Part shown: positions 51,741 to 60,558 of the stretch, piece by piece
Position numbering within the stretch: the stretch's first letter is position 1
Layout of the letters: every line of letters starts with the position of its first letter
Assembly: GCA_028823345.1 (NCBI GenBank)
Contig: JAPKBR010000001.1
Location: 1-64,000 of the forward strand
Source: Planctomycetota bacterium
Lineage (GTDB): Bacteria; Planctomycetota; UBA1135; GCA-002686595
DNA: 64,000 nt
Direction of reading: 5' to 3'
Made by a program: the position numbers and the translations under genes
The notes under the pieces: model-generated
Databases searched by the model: none
Told to the model about the DNA's origin: nothing
Seen by the model: the letters and a program-made list of their open reading frames with translations, nothing else

Positions 51741-54700
51741 CCGGGCTCTTGCCCTTGTGGCTGGTGAGGGTGGTGGCGAGAGCCTTGAGGCTGGCCTGGT
51801 CTTTAGGTTCCAGGTCGAGGGAAAGACCGCCGCGGAAATGGGCGAGGGCCTCCCCGAGGGTCCAGGCCTCTTCGAGCAAGAGGCCGGGTTCTTCCCGGGA
51901 CTCATCCATCTTTGCCCGGAGGACCAGCACGTCCCCGTCGTTGATTTGATCGCGCATCTCGGCCCAGGTGCGTGGGAAGACCGTGACGGGGATCGAGCCG
52001 TGCAGGTCTTCGAGCAGGAAGCGGGCCATTTTCATGCCCGCAGAACGGCCCCGGCGCACGGTGTTCTCGGCCAATTGCAAGACGAGCCCGGCGATGGTGA
52101 CCTCGGTGCCCCCGGGAAGATCCCCCAGGGCGGGGATCGGGCTGGAGGAGAGCAGGGCGCAGATGCCAGCGCGCTCTTCCAAGGGGTGCCCGGTGAGGTA
52201 ATAGCCTAGGACCTCGTACTCCATGGCCAAGCATTCGGCGGGGGAGGCCGCCAGGCTTTCGTCGATCCCGTCGTCGGGGGTTCCGGTGGTTTCGCTGGGT
52301 TCGGGGGCTCCAAAGAGCGACGCCTGACCCGAACGCCGGTCTGCGGCGCTGGCGGCACCATCGCGCATGGCCCCTTCGAGGGCGGCCAACACCGCCCCTC
52401 GGTTGTGCCCGCTCTCATCGAAGGACCCTGCCTTGATCAGGGCCTCCCAGCAGAGCTTGCCCACGAGTTGGGGATCGAGAGCGCCCGCCATGGTGTGCAG
52501 GTCCAGAGCCTTGTCCTCTGCTTGCAGTTTGTCACGACCGCGGATCAATTCATCCACAGCCTTGGAACCGGTTCCTTTGATTGCGCCGAAGCCAAAGCGG
52601 ATGGCGTTCGGGCCCTCGGGGATGAACTCCCAATGGGAGTTGGCGATGGAGGGGGGGAAGACCTCGATCTTGCGCTTGCGGCACTCGTCCAAGAGGGCCT
52701 TGATCTTGTCCGAGTCGCCCATCTCGCAGGAGAAGTTGGCCGCGAGAAACGCGGTCAAGTAATTCGCCTTGAGGTACGCGGTCTGGTAGGTGATCAGTGC
52801 GTAAGCTGCCGAGTGGGACTTGTTGAAGCCGTAGCCACCGAACTTGACGATGTTGTCCCAGGTCTCCTGGGCAGTCTCTTTGGGGCAGCCGTTGGCCACT
52901 GCGCCTTCAATGAACTGGGCCGAGAACTTCTCCATGATCTCGGGCTTTTTCTTGCCCATGGCCTTGCGCAAGTTGTCCGAGTCGTTGAGTGAGAAGCTTC
53001 CGAGTTCCACCGCCGCCAACATGACTTGCTCCTGGTACACGATGCAGCCATAGGTGTCCTCCAGGATAGGAATCAGACTGTCGTGGGGATACTCAATCGG
53101 GATTCGTCCGTGCTTGCGATCCACGAATAGGTCCGTCATGCCGGACTCTAGGGGGCCCGGCCGGTAGAGGGCCAGCACAGCGATGATGTCCTCGAAGCAG
53201 TCCGGTTTCAGTCTTCCGAGCAGCTTGCGCATGCCCTCCGATTCCAACTGGAAGACGCCAAGGGTATCGCTGGCCCTGAGCATCTTGTAGGTGGCGGAGT
53301 CATCGAGGGGGAGGTTGTCCACATCGGGTGCTTCGATGCCGAGAGTCTTGAGGCAGCCCAGGCAGCGGTCGATGATCGTTAGGGTGCGCAGGCCCAGATA
53401 GTCCATCTTCAAAAGACCCAGTTCCTCTAGCTGGGGCGCCGGGTACTGGGTGGTGATGTCATCCCCGTTGCGCGAAAGGGGCACGAAGTCCACGGTGGGC
53501 CCGGGGGTGATCACAACTCCGGCTGCGTGGGTGGATGAGTGGCGGGAAAGCCCCTCCAGGGGCAGGCAGAGGCGGAAGAGGTCACCCCATACAGGCCCTC
53601 GGTCCCGGAAGGCCTGCAGCTCCGGGTCTTGTTCGAGGGCTTCGGCCAGTCCCGGTGCGCCTGGGCCCGAGGGGATCTTCTTCGCCAACTGATTGACCTC
53701 GCCCAGGGGCAGATCCAAGACCCGCGCCACATCGCGTACCACCGCACGTGAGGCCAAGGTCCCGAAGGTCACGATCTGGGTGACGCAGTCCGCACCGTAC
53801 CGGTCCCGGGTGTATTGGATGACGCGCTCTCGGCCTTCTTTGCAGAAATCGATGTCGATGTCGGGCATGGAAACCCGCGACGAATTCAAGAAGCGTTCGA
53901 AGAGCAGATTGTAGTGCAGTGGGTCGAGACGGGTGATGTCCAGAAGGTAAGCCACGATGGAACCCGCAGCGGATCCCCTTCCTGGGCCCACCGGAATGTC
54001 GTGTTGCCGCGCCCAAAGGATCAAGTCCCAGACGATCAGGAAGTAGGACACAAAGCCCAGCTCGCGGATCACTTTCTTCTCGTGCTCAAGGCGCTCGCGG
54101 GCAGCGCCCTTGTCGTTGGGGTAGAGCTTGGGCAGGGCCTCGTCGAGGAGCCGATCAAAAAGAGCCTCGGAGCTTTCCCCTGTTTGCGATGTGAACTCAG
54201 GCACATGGTAAGTGCCGAACTGAAAGTCGAAGTTGACCTGCTCGGCCACATCCATGGTGGCCCGTACGGAGTCCGGCAGGTCCCGGAACATGTGCCCCAT
54301 CTCGGCGCGCGTCTTAAAGAACAGTTGGTCGGTATCGAACCGGAAGCGCTTTTCGTCCGCGATCTTAGAGCCCGTGTTGATGCACAACAGGGCATCCTGG
54401 GCGGCGCAATCTTCGTGCCGCAGGTAGTGGATGTCATTGGTGGCAACGAGGGGGATGCCCGTGCGCTGGTGCAAACGCACCAGGGATTCGTTCACCGTAT
54501 TCTGCAGATCAATGCCGTTGCGCTGCAGTTCCAACCAAAAGTGCTCGGGACCGAACTGGTCTCGTAGCTTGATCGCCAGGTCTTCTGCTTCCTTTTCCTT
54601 GTTACTCAAGAAGAGCTGATTGATCTCGCCCGCCAAACATCCAGATAGGCAACTGATGCCTTCCGTATGACCCCCGAGCAGGTCCATGTCGATGCGCGGC

Positions 54701-55059
54701 CGGAAGGAATGCCCGTCGATGAAGGCAGCGGTGGTCAGGCGAGACAGGTTGCGGTAGCCCACCTCGTTGCGCGCGATCAGGGTCAAGTGGCTATAGCCGT
54801 TGCCGGCGCGCTTGTTGTGCTTCTCCTTCATGGAGCGCCGGGCCACATAGACCTCGCAGCCCACCAGGGGTTTCACATCCCCTTTCTTGCAGGTGGTGTA
54901 GAGTTCCACCGCCCCGTGCATGTTGCCGTGATCGGTGAGCGCCAGGGCCCGTTGACCGTCATCCTTACAGGCCTTGACCAAATCCTTGATGCGGTTCGCA
55001 CCGTCGAGCAGGGAATACTCGGAGTGCACATGCAGGTGAACGAAATCGGGGTTCGTCAT
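51598..55059 (-). CDS. dnaE: DNA polymerase III subunit alpha
   Basis: 1153 residues from ATG 55059; the frame opens at 55125 with a non-family extension. PHP domain first (HLHVHSEYSLLDG, LTDHGNMHG, ATNDIHYLRHED), with the metal ligands that E. coli has lost, so proofreading by PHP is plausible. The polymerase core has GPGRGSAAGSIVAYLL and PDIDIDFC with catalytic Asp. Helix-hairpin-helix and finger regions (GFNKSHSAAYALI) follow, then a C-terminal OB fold and tail. It is the main replicative polymerase. The N-acylornithine carbamoyltransferase gene lies 87 bp upstream on the same strand. Confidence 0.97.
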   Translation of the reverse strand: MTNPDFVHLHVHSEYSLLDGANRIKDLVKACKDDGQRALALTDHGNMHGAVELYTTCKKGDVKPLVGCEVYVARRSMKEKHNKRAGNGYSHLTLIARNEVGYRNLSRLTTAAFIDGHSFRPRIDMDLLGGHTEGISCLSGCLAGEINQLFLSNKEKEAEDLAIKLRDQFGPEHFWLELQRNGIDLQNTVNESLVRLHQRTGIPLVATNDIHYLRHEDCAAQDALLCINTGSKIADEKRFRFDTDQLFFKTRAEMGHMFRDLPDSVRATMDVAEQVNFDFQFGTYHVPEFTSQTGESSEALFDRLLDEALPKLYPNDKGAARERLEHEKKVIRELGFVSYFLIVWDLILWARQHDIPVGPGRGSAAGSIVAYLLDITRLDPLHYNLLFERFLNSSRVSMPDIDIDFCKEGRERVIQYTRDRYGADCVTQIVTFGTLASRAVVRDVARVLDLPLGEVNQLAKKIPSGPGAPGLAEALEQDPELQAFRDRGPVWGDLFRLCLPLEGLSRHSSTHAAGVVITPGPTVDFVPLSRNGDDITTQYPAPQLEELGLLKMDYLGLRTLTIIDRCLGCLKTLGIEAPDVDNLPLDDSATYKMLRASDTLGVFQLESEGMRKLLGRLKPDCFEDIIAVLALYRPGPLESGMTDLFVDRKHGRIPIEYPHDSLIPILEDTYGCIVYQEQVMLAAVELGSFSLNDSDNLRKAMGKKKPEIMEKFSAQFIEGAVANGCPKETAQETWDNIVKFGGYGFNKSHSAAYALITYQTAYLKANYLTAFLAANFSCEMGDSDKIKALLDECRKRKIEVFPPSIANSHWEFIPEGPNAIRFGFGAIKGTGSKAVDELIRGRDKLQAEDKALDLHTMAGALDPQLVGKLCWEALIKAGSFDESGHNRGAVLAALEGAMRDGAASAADRRSGQASLFGAPEPSETTGTPDDGIDESLAASPAECLAMEYEVLGYYLTGHPLEERAGICALLSSSPIPALGDLPGGTEVTIAGLVLQLAENTVRRGRSAGMKMARFLLEDLHGSIPVTVFPRTWAEMRDQINDGDVLVLRAKMDESREEPGLLLEEAWTLGEALAHFRGGLSLDLEPKDQASLKALATTLTSHKGKSPVYLRVKGNDGVLRRVRTSREWSVNLSEELARELLEVLGEGRVGLVRS

Positions 55060-55146
55060 GGGGGAGATGATTTGATTGGATAGGCCGCTCAGCAGGAAGC
55101 AGCATGGGGAAGATGGGGGGCGCACGGGAAGGCCGCGCCCGGTCGG

Positions 55147-56166
55147 TCAAGAGGGTCGGAGCAGGAGGGACAGGAGTCCCTTTTGGGTGTGCAGGCGGTT
55201 GGCCGCTTGGTCGATCAGCAGGCTGCGCGGGCCATCGAGCACCTCGTCGCTGGCCTCAAGGTTTCGCCGTACAGGCATGGGGTGCATCAAGCGTGCGTCT
55301 TCTCCCAGGGCCATGGTGCGCTCGTCCACGCACCAGCCGGTTTCCCGGGCCAAGCGGCTGGCGGTCAGGGTTGGATTGCCGTAGCTCTCAAGGGGCCACC
55401 AAGAACGGGCATAGACCACATGGGCGCCGCGGGCCGCCGCGTCCATCTCGTGGCCGACTTCGAGGCTTGCCCCTTCGCTTTCTGCTTGGGTGTGGGCCTC
55501 GTCCATCACGCTGGGTTCTAAATCGAATCCCTTGGGATGGGCTAGGGACACGTTCATGCCCGCGCGCAAAGCCGCGAGTAAGATCGAATGGACCACGGCG
55601 GGGGAGCCGGGGCTGGGGGAGCGCGTCCAGGTAATCGCCAGCCGCCGCCCTTCGAGTTTGCCCAGGGCATCGCGCAGTGTCATCAGGTCTGCGAGGGCTT
55701 GGAGAGGATGCCAGAGAGCGCTCTCCATGTTGATCACCGGTACCCGGGAATGTTCCGCCCAGGCCTTGAGTTCCGTGTCCTGGCGATCGCGCTCCCAGGA
55801 GTTGCCCGCCAGGGCCGGGCGGATCGCAAGGGCATCCGCATAGCAAGACAGGGCCGCCGCTGCGTCGCGGATGTGCTCGGGGGCCTCGCCGTCCATGACC
55901 GTGCCTGAGCGTTCCTCAAGTCGCCAAAAATCCGTGTTCGCGTTCAGGTTGAGGGCGTGTCCACCAAGTTGGTTGAGGGCTACTTCGAAGGATGATCGGG
56001 TGCGCAAGGAACCCCTGAAAAACAGCAGTCCAACGGTCTTGTTGACCAAATCGGCACCTCGGACGCCACGGCGCAGGCGTGCGCCCAGGTCGAGGATATC
56101 GTTGATTTCGCGGTCCGCGAGGTCGGAGAGGCGGAGGAAATGGCGGGGGGCGGAGCGCTGATTCAT
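55147..56166 (-). CDS. argF': N-acylornithine carbamoyltransferase, probably N-succinylornithine type
   Basis: 339 residues. Carbamoyl-phosphate site SLRTR (53-57) and HPLQ (153-156, where HPCQ is more common). Several blocks follow Xanthomonas N-acetylornithine carbamoyltransferase rather than ArgF: GTVMDG..PEHI, VINMES, ITWTRSP, VVYARSW, VDERTMAL, ANRLHTQK. At the specificity position (Glu92 in the acetyl enzyme, Pro90 in the succinyl enzyme) this protein has Pro97. It would therefore carbamoylate N-succinylornithine in arginine synthesis. The family is firm, the substrate is inferred. Confidence 0.8.
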   Translation of the reverse strand: MNQRSAPRHFLRLSDLADREINDILDLGARLRRGVRGADLVNKTVGLLFFRGSLRTRSSFEVALNQLGGHALNLNANTDFWRLEERSGTVMDGEAPEHIRDAAAALSCYADALAIRPALAGNSWERDRQDTELKAWAEHSRVPVINMESALWHPLQALADLMTLRDALGKLEGRRLAITWTRSPSPGSPAVVHSILLAALRAGMNVSLAHPKGFDLEPSVMDEAHTQAESEGASLEVGHEMDAAARGAHVVYARSWWPLESYGNPTLTASRLARETGWCVDERTMALGEDARLMHPMPVRRNLEASDEVLDGPRSLLIDQAANRLHTQKGLLSLLLRPS

Positions 56167-56353
56167 GGGCTCCTAGATTAGCGTCTTGTCCTCGATTCAA
56201 AAGGGTGCAAAGCCCGCAATTCGTGGAGTTCACGGGGTATCCTGGGGGGAGGCCACGGGGGACCACAGCGGGCCGAATCTGTGCCCGGAGGAGCCAAATT
56301 CCGAGGAAAAACGAAAGATCCGCCCCTTGCGAGGATCTGCCTAGCATTTCGGC

Positions 56354-56380
56354 TTGACACCTCCTTGCGGGACCTATAAA
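56354..56380 (+). promoter_or_regulatory. Sigma70-type promoter of tRNA-Arg
   Basis: TTGACA (56354-56359), 15-bp spacer, TATAAA (56375-56380), 13 bp before tRNA-Arg. Near-consensus hexamers with a slightly short spacer. Confidence 0.6.
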
Positions 56381-56393
56381 ACTCCTCGCCCAT

Positions 56394-56470
56394 GCACCCG
56401 TGGCTCAACTGGATAGAGCACCTGACTACGGATCAGGAGGTTACAGGTTCGAATCCTGTCGGGTGTACCA
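56394..56470 (+). tRNA. tRNA-Arg (ACG)
   Basis: 77 nt. Acceptor GCACCCG/CGGGTGT (a G-T first pair), anticodon stem CCTGA/TCAGG, loop CTACGGA giving ACG. CCA is encoded. A34 is the substrate of TadA, whose gene follows. Confidence 0.97.
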
Positions 56471-56567
56471 ATTAGTGTGTCGTGTGGCGTCCCCCGGGGG
56501 TGCTGGCGGTGCACCCACTGTCGATCGGATGGCCGTGGCTTCGGCCCCTCCTAGGAGCTTAAGCAAC

Positions 56568-57110
56568 GTGTCCACTACCGATCCCTTTGACAACTTGGAG
56601 GAATCGAGTCCCAACCCCAGCGGGCCAGGGCATCCCGATGACGAGCGCTTCATGGCCCTCGCCTTCGAGGAGGCCCAACGTGCCGCTGGCCGGGATGAAG
56701 TGCCCATCGGCTGTGTGATCGTGCGCGAGGGAGTGGTTTTAGGCCGCGCCCATAATCTAACCCGCACCCACACAGACCCCACATGCCACGCAGAGATGCT
56801 GGCCATTTCCCAAGCGGCCCGCCGCTTGGGGGTCATGCGTCTCGTGGGAGCCACGGTCTATACCACCGTGGAGCCCTGCTTCATGTGCGCCGGCGCCCTG
56901 GTTCATGCCCGCGTCAAGCGCGTGGTGTGGGCCGTGCGCGACCCGAAATTCGGGGGCTGCGCTTCTCTCGGCACTGTGCTCAGCCACCCGCAAGCCAACC
57001 ACCAAGTGGAATGGCATGAGGGGCCCATGGCTGACGCTTCTCGCGAAATCCTCCAAACGTTCTTTCGATCAAAACGAGTTGTTCCCCGGGTATCCCCGGG
57101 GGATGCGTAG
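56568..57110 (+). CDS. tadA: tRNA-specific adenosine deaminase
   Basis: 180 residues from GTG 56568, 10 nt after an AGGAG site. The frame is open back into tRNA-Arg and ATG 56529 is an alternative. Zinc/catalytic residues are HAE (His74, Glu76) and PCxxC (Cys104, Cys107), with NLTRTHTDPTCHAEM typical of TadA rather than cytidine deaminases. It converts A34 to inosine in tRNA-Arg(ACG), the tRNA encoded 97 bp upstream. Confidence 0.93.
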   Translation: MSTTDPFDNLEESSPNPSGPGHPDDERFMALAFEEAQRAAGRDEVPIGCVIVREGVVLGRAHNLTRTHTDPTCHAEMLAISQAARRLGVMRLVGATVYTTVEPCFMCAGALVHARVKRVVWAVRDPKFGGCASLGTVLSHPQANHQVEWHEGPMADASREILQTFFRSKRVVPRVSPGDA

Positions 57111-57144
57111 ACTCTGCGAGGATCCCACAAGGTATTCCTCTTTT

Positions 57145-57159
57145 GGGCGCTTAGCGCCC
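57145..57159 (+). terminator. Small hairpin after tadA
   Basis: GGGCGC / GCGCCC with a TTA loop, 34 bp after tadA and 16 bp before tRNA-Ser(CGA). The T-run precedes it on this strand, so it could also act on minus-strand transcripts. Confidence 0.35.
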
Positions 57160-57175
57160 GGAGGAGGTATTTTGG

Positions 57176-57265
57176 GGTGAGGTGCCGGAGCGGCTGAACG
57201 GACTGGTTTCGAAAACCAGCGTGTCCTAGCGGGCACCGAGGGTTCAAATCCCTCCCTCACCGCCA
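57176..57265 (+). tRNA. tRNA-Ser (CGA)
   Basis: 90-nt class II tRNA. Acceptor GGTGAGG/CCTCACC, anticodon stem CTGGT/ACCAG, loop TTCGAAA giving CGA, long variable arm. CCA is encoded. Confidence 0.97.
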
Positions 57266-57298
57266 TTCTCGCTCTTGAGTAGGCTCTTTGAACAATGC

Positions 57299-57391
<93 letters not shown>

Positions 57392-57393
57392 TT

Positions 57394-57418
57394 CCCCGCA
57401 GGCTTTGCCTGCGGGGTT
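57394..57418 (+). terminator. Terminator-like hairpin after the tRNA-Ser pair
   Basis: Perfect 10-bp stem CCCCGCAGGC / GCCTGCGGGG with a TTT loop, followed by only TT. It separates the Ser tRNAs from the SRP RNA. Confidence 0.6.
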
Positions 57419-57448
57419 CCATCCCCCTAGGGCACTCAAGCCCTGGGG

Positions 57449-57586
57449 TGTCAACGGGCCCGGCGGTGGGCCCGGTCCCCTGCAGTGGAACGCGTTCGAA
57501 CCGGGTCAGGCCGGGAACGGAGCAGCCCTAAGGACTGCGTTTCAGGTGTGGGGTGCCCGGGTCCTCCGGCGGGTCCGTTGGCTTTT
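57449..57586 (+). ncRNA. ffs: Small signal recognition particle RNA (4.5S type)
   Basis: The SRP core is visible: GTCAGG, then a CCG-GGAA-CGG stem-loop (GGAA tetraloop), then AGCAGC at about 57505-57526. This matches the FtsY/Ffh-binding helix 8. Flanking arms pair almost completely: GAACGC with GCGTTTC, CCCC with GGGG, and GTCAACGGGCCCGG with CCGGCGGGTCCGTTGGC-side bases, closing near 57450/57582. TTTT at 57583-57586 may end it. Ends are approximate. SRP RNA upstream of dnaX is a known bacterial arrangement. Confidence 0.85.
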
Positions 57587-57732
57587 GCGTGCGGGCACGT
57601 TTCTGGGCGAAGCCTGCTCTCTTGCCGGGGCTGACGCGCATGAGATCACCGGGGATTGGTGAGATCCGATCCCATGAGGAATCGCCCGGTCATTCGTCGC
57701 GATTGGGTGCTTAGGCGCATACACTGGGTCCC

Positions 57733-59412
57733 ATGGCCTATGTAGTCCTTGCGCGAAAATATCGTCCCCACTCGTTTGCGGAGTTAGTGGGGCAGGAGGC
57801 AGTCAAGGCCACCTTGCAGGGGGCCTTGGAGGGGGATCGGGTCGGGCATGCCTATCTGTTCGCCGGGCCCCGGGGCACGGGCAAGACCACCGTGGCGCGA
57901 ATCTTGGCCAAGGCTCTCAACTGCGAGAAGGGGCCGGGGCTTGAACCCTGCAATGCTTGCGACGCCTGTAAGGGAGCAGATCGGGGCAGCTACGCCGATC
58001 TGATCGAGATCGATGGAGCCTCCAACAACGGTGTGGAAAACGTGCGCACCTTGCGGGACCAAGCGGCCTATGCGCCGCTTGAGGGACGCTATAAGATTTA
58101 TTTGATCGACGAAGTGCACATGCTCTCGAAGCCTGCCTTCAACGCGCTCCTCAAAACCCTTGAGGAACCGCCGCCCCATGTGAAGTTTCTCTTCGCGACC
58201 ACGGAACCAAACCGTGTGATCGACACGGTTCTCTCCCGTTGCCAAGTGCTCAAGCTGACGCCTCTTTCCGAAGAGCTGATTGCTGCTCGATTGGACGAGG
58301 TTTTTACAGCTGAGGGAGTGCCAGCGGCTGATGGCGTGTCTCGAGAATTGGCACGTCGAGCTCGCGGTGGCATGCGCGATGCGCTTTCCCTAGCGGATCA
58401 AGTATTGTCCCGTGGGGCCGAGTCCTTGACCCTAGAAGATCTGATTGCTTTGGATGGCGGCGGTCGGGCGCGGGCGGCCGGGATCTTGGAGTTGATCGCC
58501 AGTGGGGATGCCGCCGGGGTCTTGCAGGCATTGCCGGTGGATGAGGGCCAGGAGGGAGAGGTGCTCACCGAGTTGCTCGACCACCTGCGTGCTGCAGTGT
58601 TGGCGGGTTTGTGTGGGCCGAATGTGCCTCACCTGCAAACCCACGCGCCCATGCCAGAAGAACGCACGGCTCTGGTGGAACTAGCCAAAAAGATCGGCGG
58701 TGCGAGGGCTGAGTTGTGGCTGACCGATTTGCTTTCTGCCCGGGAGCGATTGCGCCTCTTGCCAGCCCTGGGGCGCGTGATTTTGGAAGCCGCGCTGCTC
58801 GAAATGTGCCGGGATGGGGGAGCAGCGGACCTGAGCATTTTGGTCCAGCGCTTGGAGGCTTTGGAAGCGCGGCTGGGAGGAGCCCCCGCGGCTGTGCCTG
58901 TGCCCGGGCCCGTAGGAGCATCCAGGGAACCTTCAAGGCCAGCAGTTCAAGAACGGAGCCCGGCACCCCGTGCCCCGGAGCCTCCGCCGGCGGCTTCTAG
59001 AGAGCCACGCACGTCGGCTCCAGCGCCTGCGCCCCAGCGCGGTCAGGCACCCAGGAAGGCGGCGAGTTCCGCCCAACGGGTGCGCTCCAACAGCGCCCAG
59101 GATGCTTGGGTCGGTTTCCTGGAAGAGCTGAAGGGGGTTTCCCCTTCCCTAGAGCAAGTGATCAGCCGCCGGGGCAGTCTGCTCAAGTTCGAGGGCGCGC
59201 GGGCCTTGATCGAATTGCGCGACATGCGTGACGATGAGCGAGGCCAGGCCATGGACCGCCGCAGCGGCCGCCAAATCAACAAGGCCTTTAGCGCCGCCAT
59301 CGGCCGTGAGGTCGAGGTCGAACTCCAAGACGCTGCCGCCACCGCCCCCGGGACGGAAGACGCGTTCACTCGGGACGTGCGCGACCAATTCGATGGACGC
59401 ATCGATGACTGA
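57733..59412 (+). CDS. dnaX: DNA polymerase III subunits tau/gamma
   Basis: 559 residues. Clamp-loader ATPase with Walker A GPRGTGKT (45-52), four zinc cysteines (Cys64, Cys73, Cys76, Cys79), Walker B LIDEVHML and the arginine-finger SRC. An Ala/Pro-rich linker leads to a C-terminal domain that would bind alpha or DnaB. No clear slippery A-run for gamma production was seen. First gene of dnaX-ybaB-recR. Confidence 0.95.
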   Translation: MAYVVLARKYRPHSFAELVGQEAVKATLQGALEGDRVGHAYLFAGPRGTGKTTVARILAKALNCEKGPGLEPCNACDACKGADRGSYADLIEIDGASNNGVENVRTLRDQAAYAPLEGRYKIYLIDEVHMLSKPAFNALLKTLEEPPPHVKFLFATTEPNRVIDTVLSRCQVLKLTPLSEELIAARLDEVFTAEGVPAADGVSRELARRARGGMRDALSLADQVLSRGAESLTLEDLIALDGGGRARAAGILELIASGDAAGVLQALPVDEGQEGEVLTELLDHLRAAVLAGLCGPNVPHLQTHAPMPEERTALVELAKKIGGARAELWLTDLLSARERLRLLPALGRVILEAALLEMCRDGGAADLSILVQRLEALEARLGGAPAAVPVPGPVGASREPSRPAVQERSPAPRAPEPPPAASREPRTSAPAPAPQRGQAPRKAASSAQRVRSNSAQDAWVGFLEELKGVSPSLEQVISRRGSLLKFEGARALIELRDMRDDERGQAMDRRSGRQINKAFSAAIGREVEVELQDAAATAPGTEDAFTRDVRDQFDGRIDD

Positions 59413-59442
59413 TTCTCCAACACCAGATTTTAAGAGCAAACA

Positions 59443-59763
59443 ATGAGTGGATCATCCGGCGACATGGGGCACCTGCTTTCCGCAGCCCAAAGAATGCACC
59501 AAGCCATGGAAGCTGCCCGCGCAGAGTTGCGCGAGAAGCGAGTGGAGGGGACCGCCGGTGGGGGGGTGGTGAGCATTTCCTTCGACGGTGAATTAGCCCC
59601 TCTGGGGGTTACCATCGCCGACGAAGCTTGGCACGCGGGTAAAGACACCTTGCAAGAACTCATCGCCGCGGCTCTCCACGATGGCTATGCCAAGGCGGCA
59701 CACATGCGCGATGAACGCTTGAAGGAAGTCACCGGCGGGTTGGACTTGCCCGGGCTGTTTTAG
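59443..59763 (+). CDS. ybaB: YbaB/EbfC nucleoid-associated protein
   Basis: 106 residues: two helices around a central beta-hairpin (VEGTAGGGVVSISFDGELAPLGVTI), as in YbaB. It binds DNA as a dimer. Its place between dnaX and recR is the conserved one. Confidence 0.9.
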   Translation: MSGSSGDMGHLLSAAQRMHQAMEAARAELREKRVEGTAGGGVVSISFDGELAPLGVTIADEAWHAGKDTLQELIAAALHDGYAKAAHMRDERLKEVTGGLDLPGLF

Positions 59764-59831
59764 GCAAGCCGTTTGATGTTGACCGTTCTGGCTGTCATAC
59801 CCTCGTTTATTAGTCCCCACCCCGTTGCTCC

Positions 59832-60449
59832 GTGGCCTACCCCAAAGCCGTCCAATCCCTGATCGAGTCCTTCCGGATGTTCCCCGGAATTGGTGCCGTA
59901 ACCGCCGAACGTCTTGCCTTTCATGTGCTGCGTGACGGTCGAGCGCGGGATTTGGCCCGGGCTATTGACCGGGCAGTGAGGGAGGCTCGCCGGTGTCAAA
60001 TCTGCGGCAACGTGAGCGAAGCGGATCCCTGCCGTCTGTGCACGGACGAGGGCCGCGATCAGACTCTTCTTGCTGTGGTGGAAGAACCGCGCCATGTGGA
60101 GGCCCTTGAGAGCGCAGGGGTATTCCATGGGAACTACCACGTGTTGATGGGTGCCCTCAATCCCGCCGACGGCACCGAGGCCTCCCACCTGGGATTGGAT
60201 ACTCTCCTCCGGCGACTCAAGGACGGGACCGTGGAAGAGGTGATCCTGGCAACCGATCCCGACGCCGAAGGGGAAGCCACCGCGCAATTGGTCCTCGAAG
60301 CCATCGAGGCCCTAGGTGATCAAGCGCCCCGGGTCAGTCGCTTGGCCCGTGGCTTGCCCGCCGGTGGCGCTATCGAATACCTGCACAAGGGCATCCTGGA
60401 AGACGCCCTCACCGGAAGGCGCGAATTGCGCTTGCGGTCGAAGGAGTAG
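59832..60449 (+). CDS. recR: Recombination mediator RecR
   Basis: 205 residues from GTG 59832. Helix-hairpin-helix (RMFPGIGAVTAERLAFHVL), a four-Cys zinc finger (Cys55, Cys58, Cys67, Cys70), then a Toprim domain (LLAVVEEPRHVEALE, ATDPDAEGEATAQ). With RecO it loads RecA on gapped DNA. Confidence 0.96.
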   Translation: MAYPKAVQSLIESFRMFPGIGAVTAERLAFHVLRDGRARDLARAIDRAVREARRCQICGNVSEADPCRLCTDEGRDQTLLAVVEEPRHVEALESAGVFHGNYHVLMGALNPADGTEASHLGLDTLLRRLKDGTVEEVILATDPDAEGEATAQLVLEAIEALGDQAPRVSRLARGLPAGGAIEYLHKGILEDALTGRRELRLRSKE

Positions 60450-60558
60450 GGTCGCCCCCTGGGCACTTTGCGTCCATGGGCGCGGTCTGGGGATGGGGCC
60501 GCAAGAAAGTGCGCTTGGATAGGCACTTCCCCTCGGTTCTGCGGTTAGGGTTCGCCCC

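Noticed and set aside
51379-52209. 276-residue plus-strand ORF after rplQ
   Set aside because: Most of it is antisense to dnaE, it begins in the long hairpin, and its only family-like stretch (LIYLRVKG) is explained by the inverted near-copy of dnaE.
56400-56567. tadA frame open back into tRNA-Arg
   Set aside because: The first residues are tRNA sequence read as protein. GTG 56568 behind AGGAG gives a normal-length TadA.
57733-59412. Programmed frameshift in dnaX for a gamma form
   Set aside because: No A-rich slippery heptamer with downstream stem was seen, so only the full-length product is annotated.
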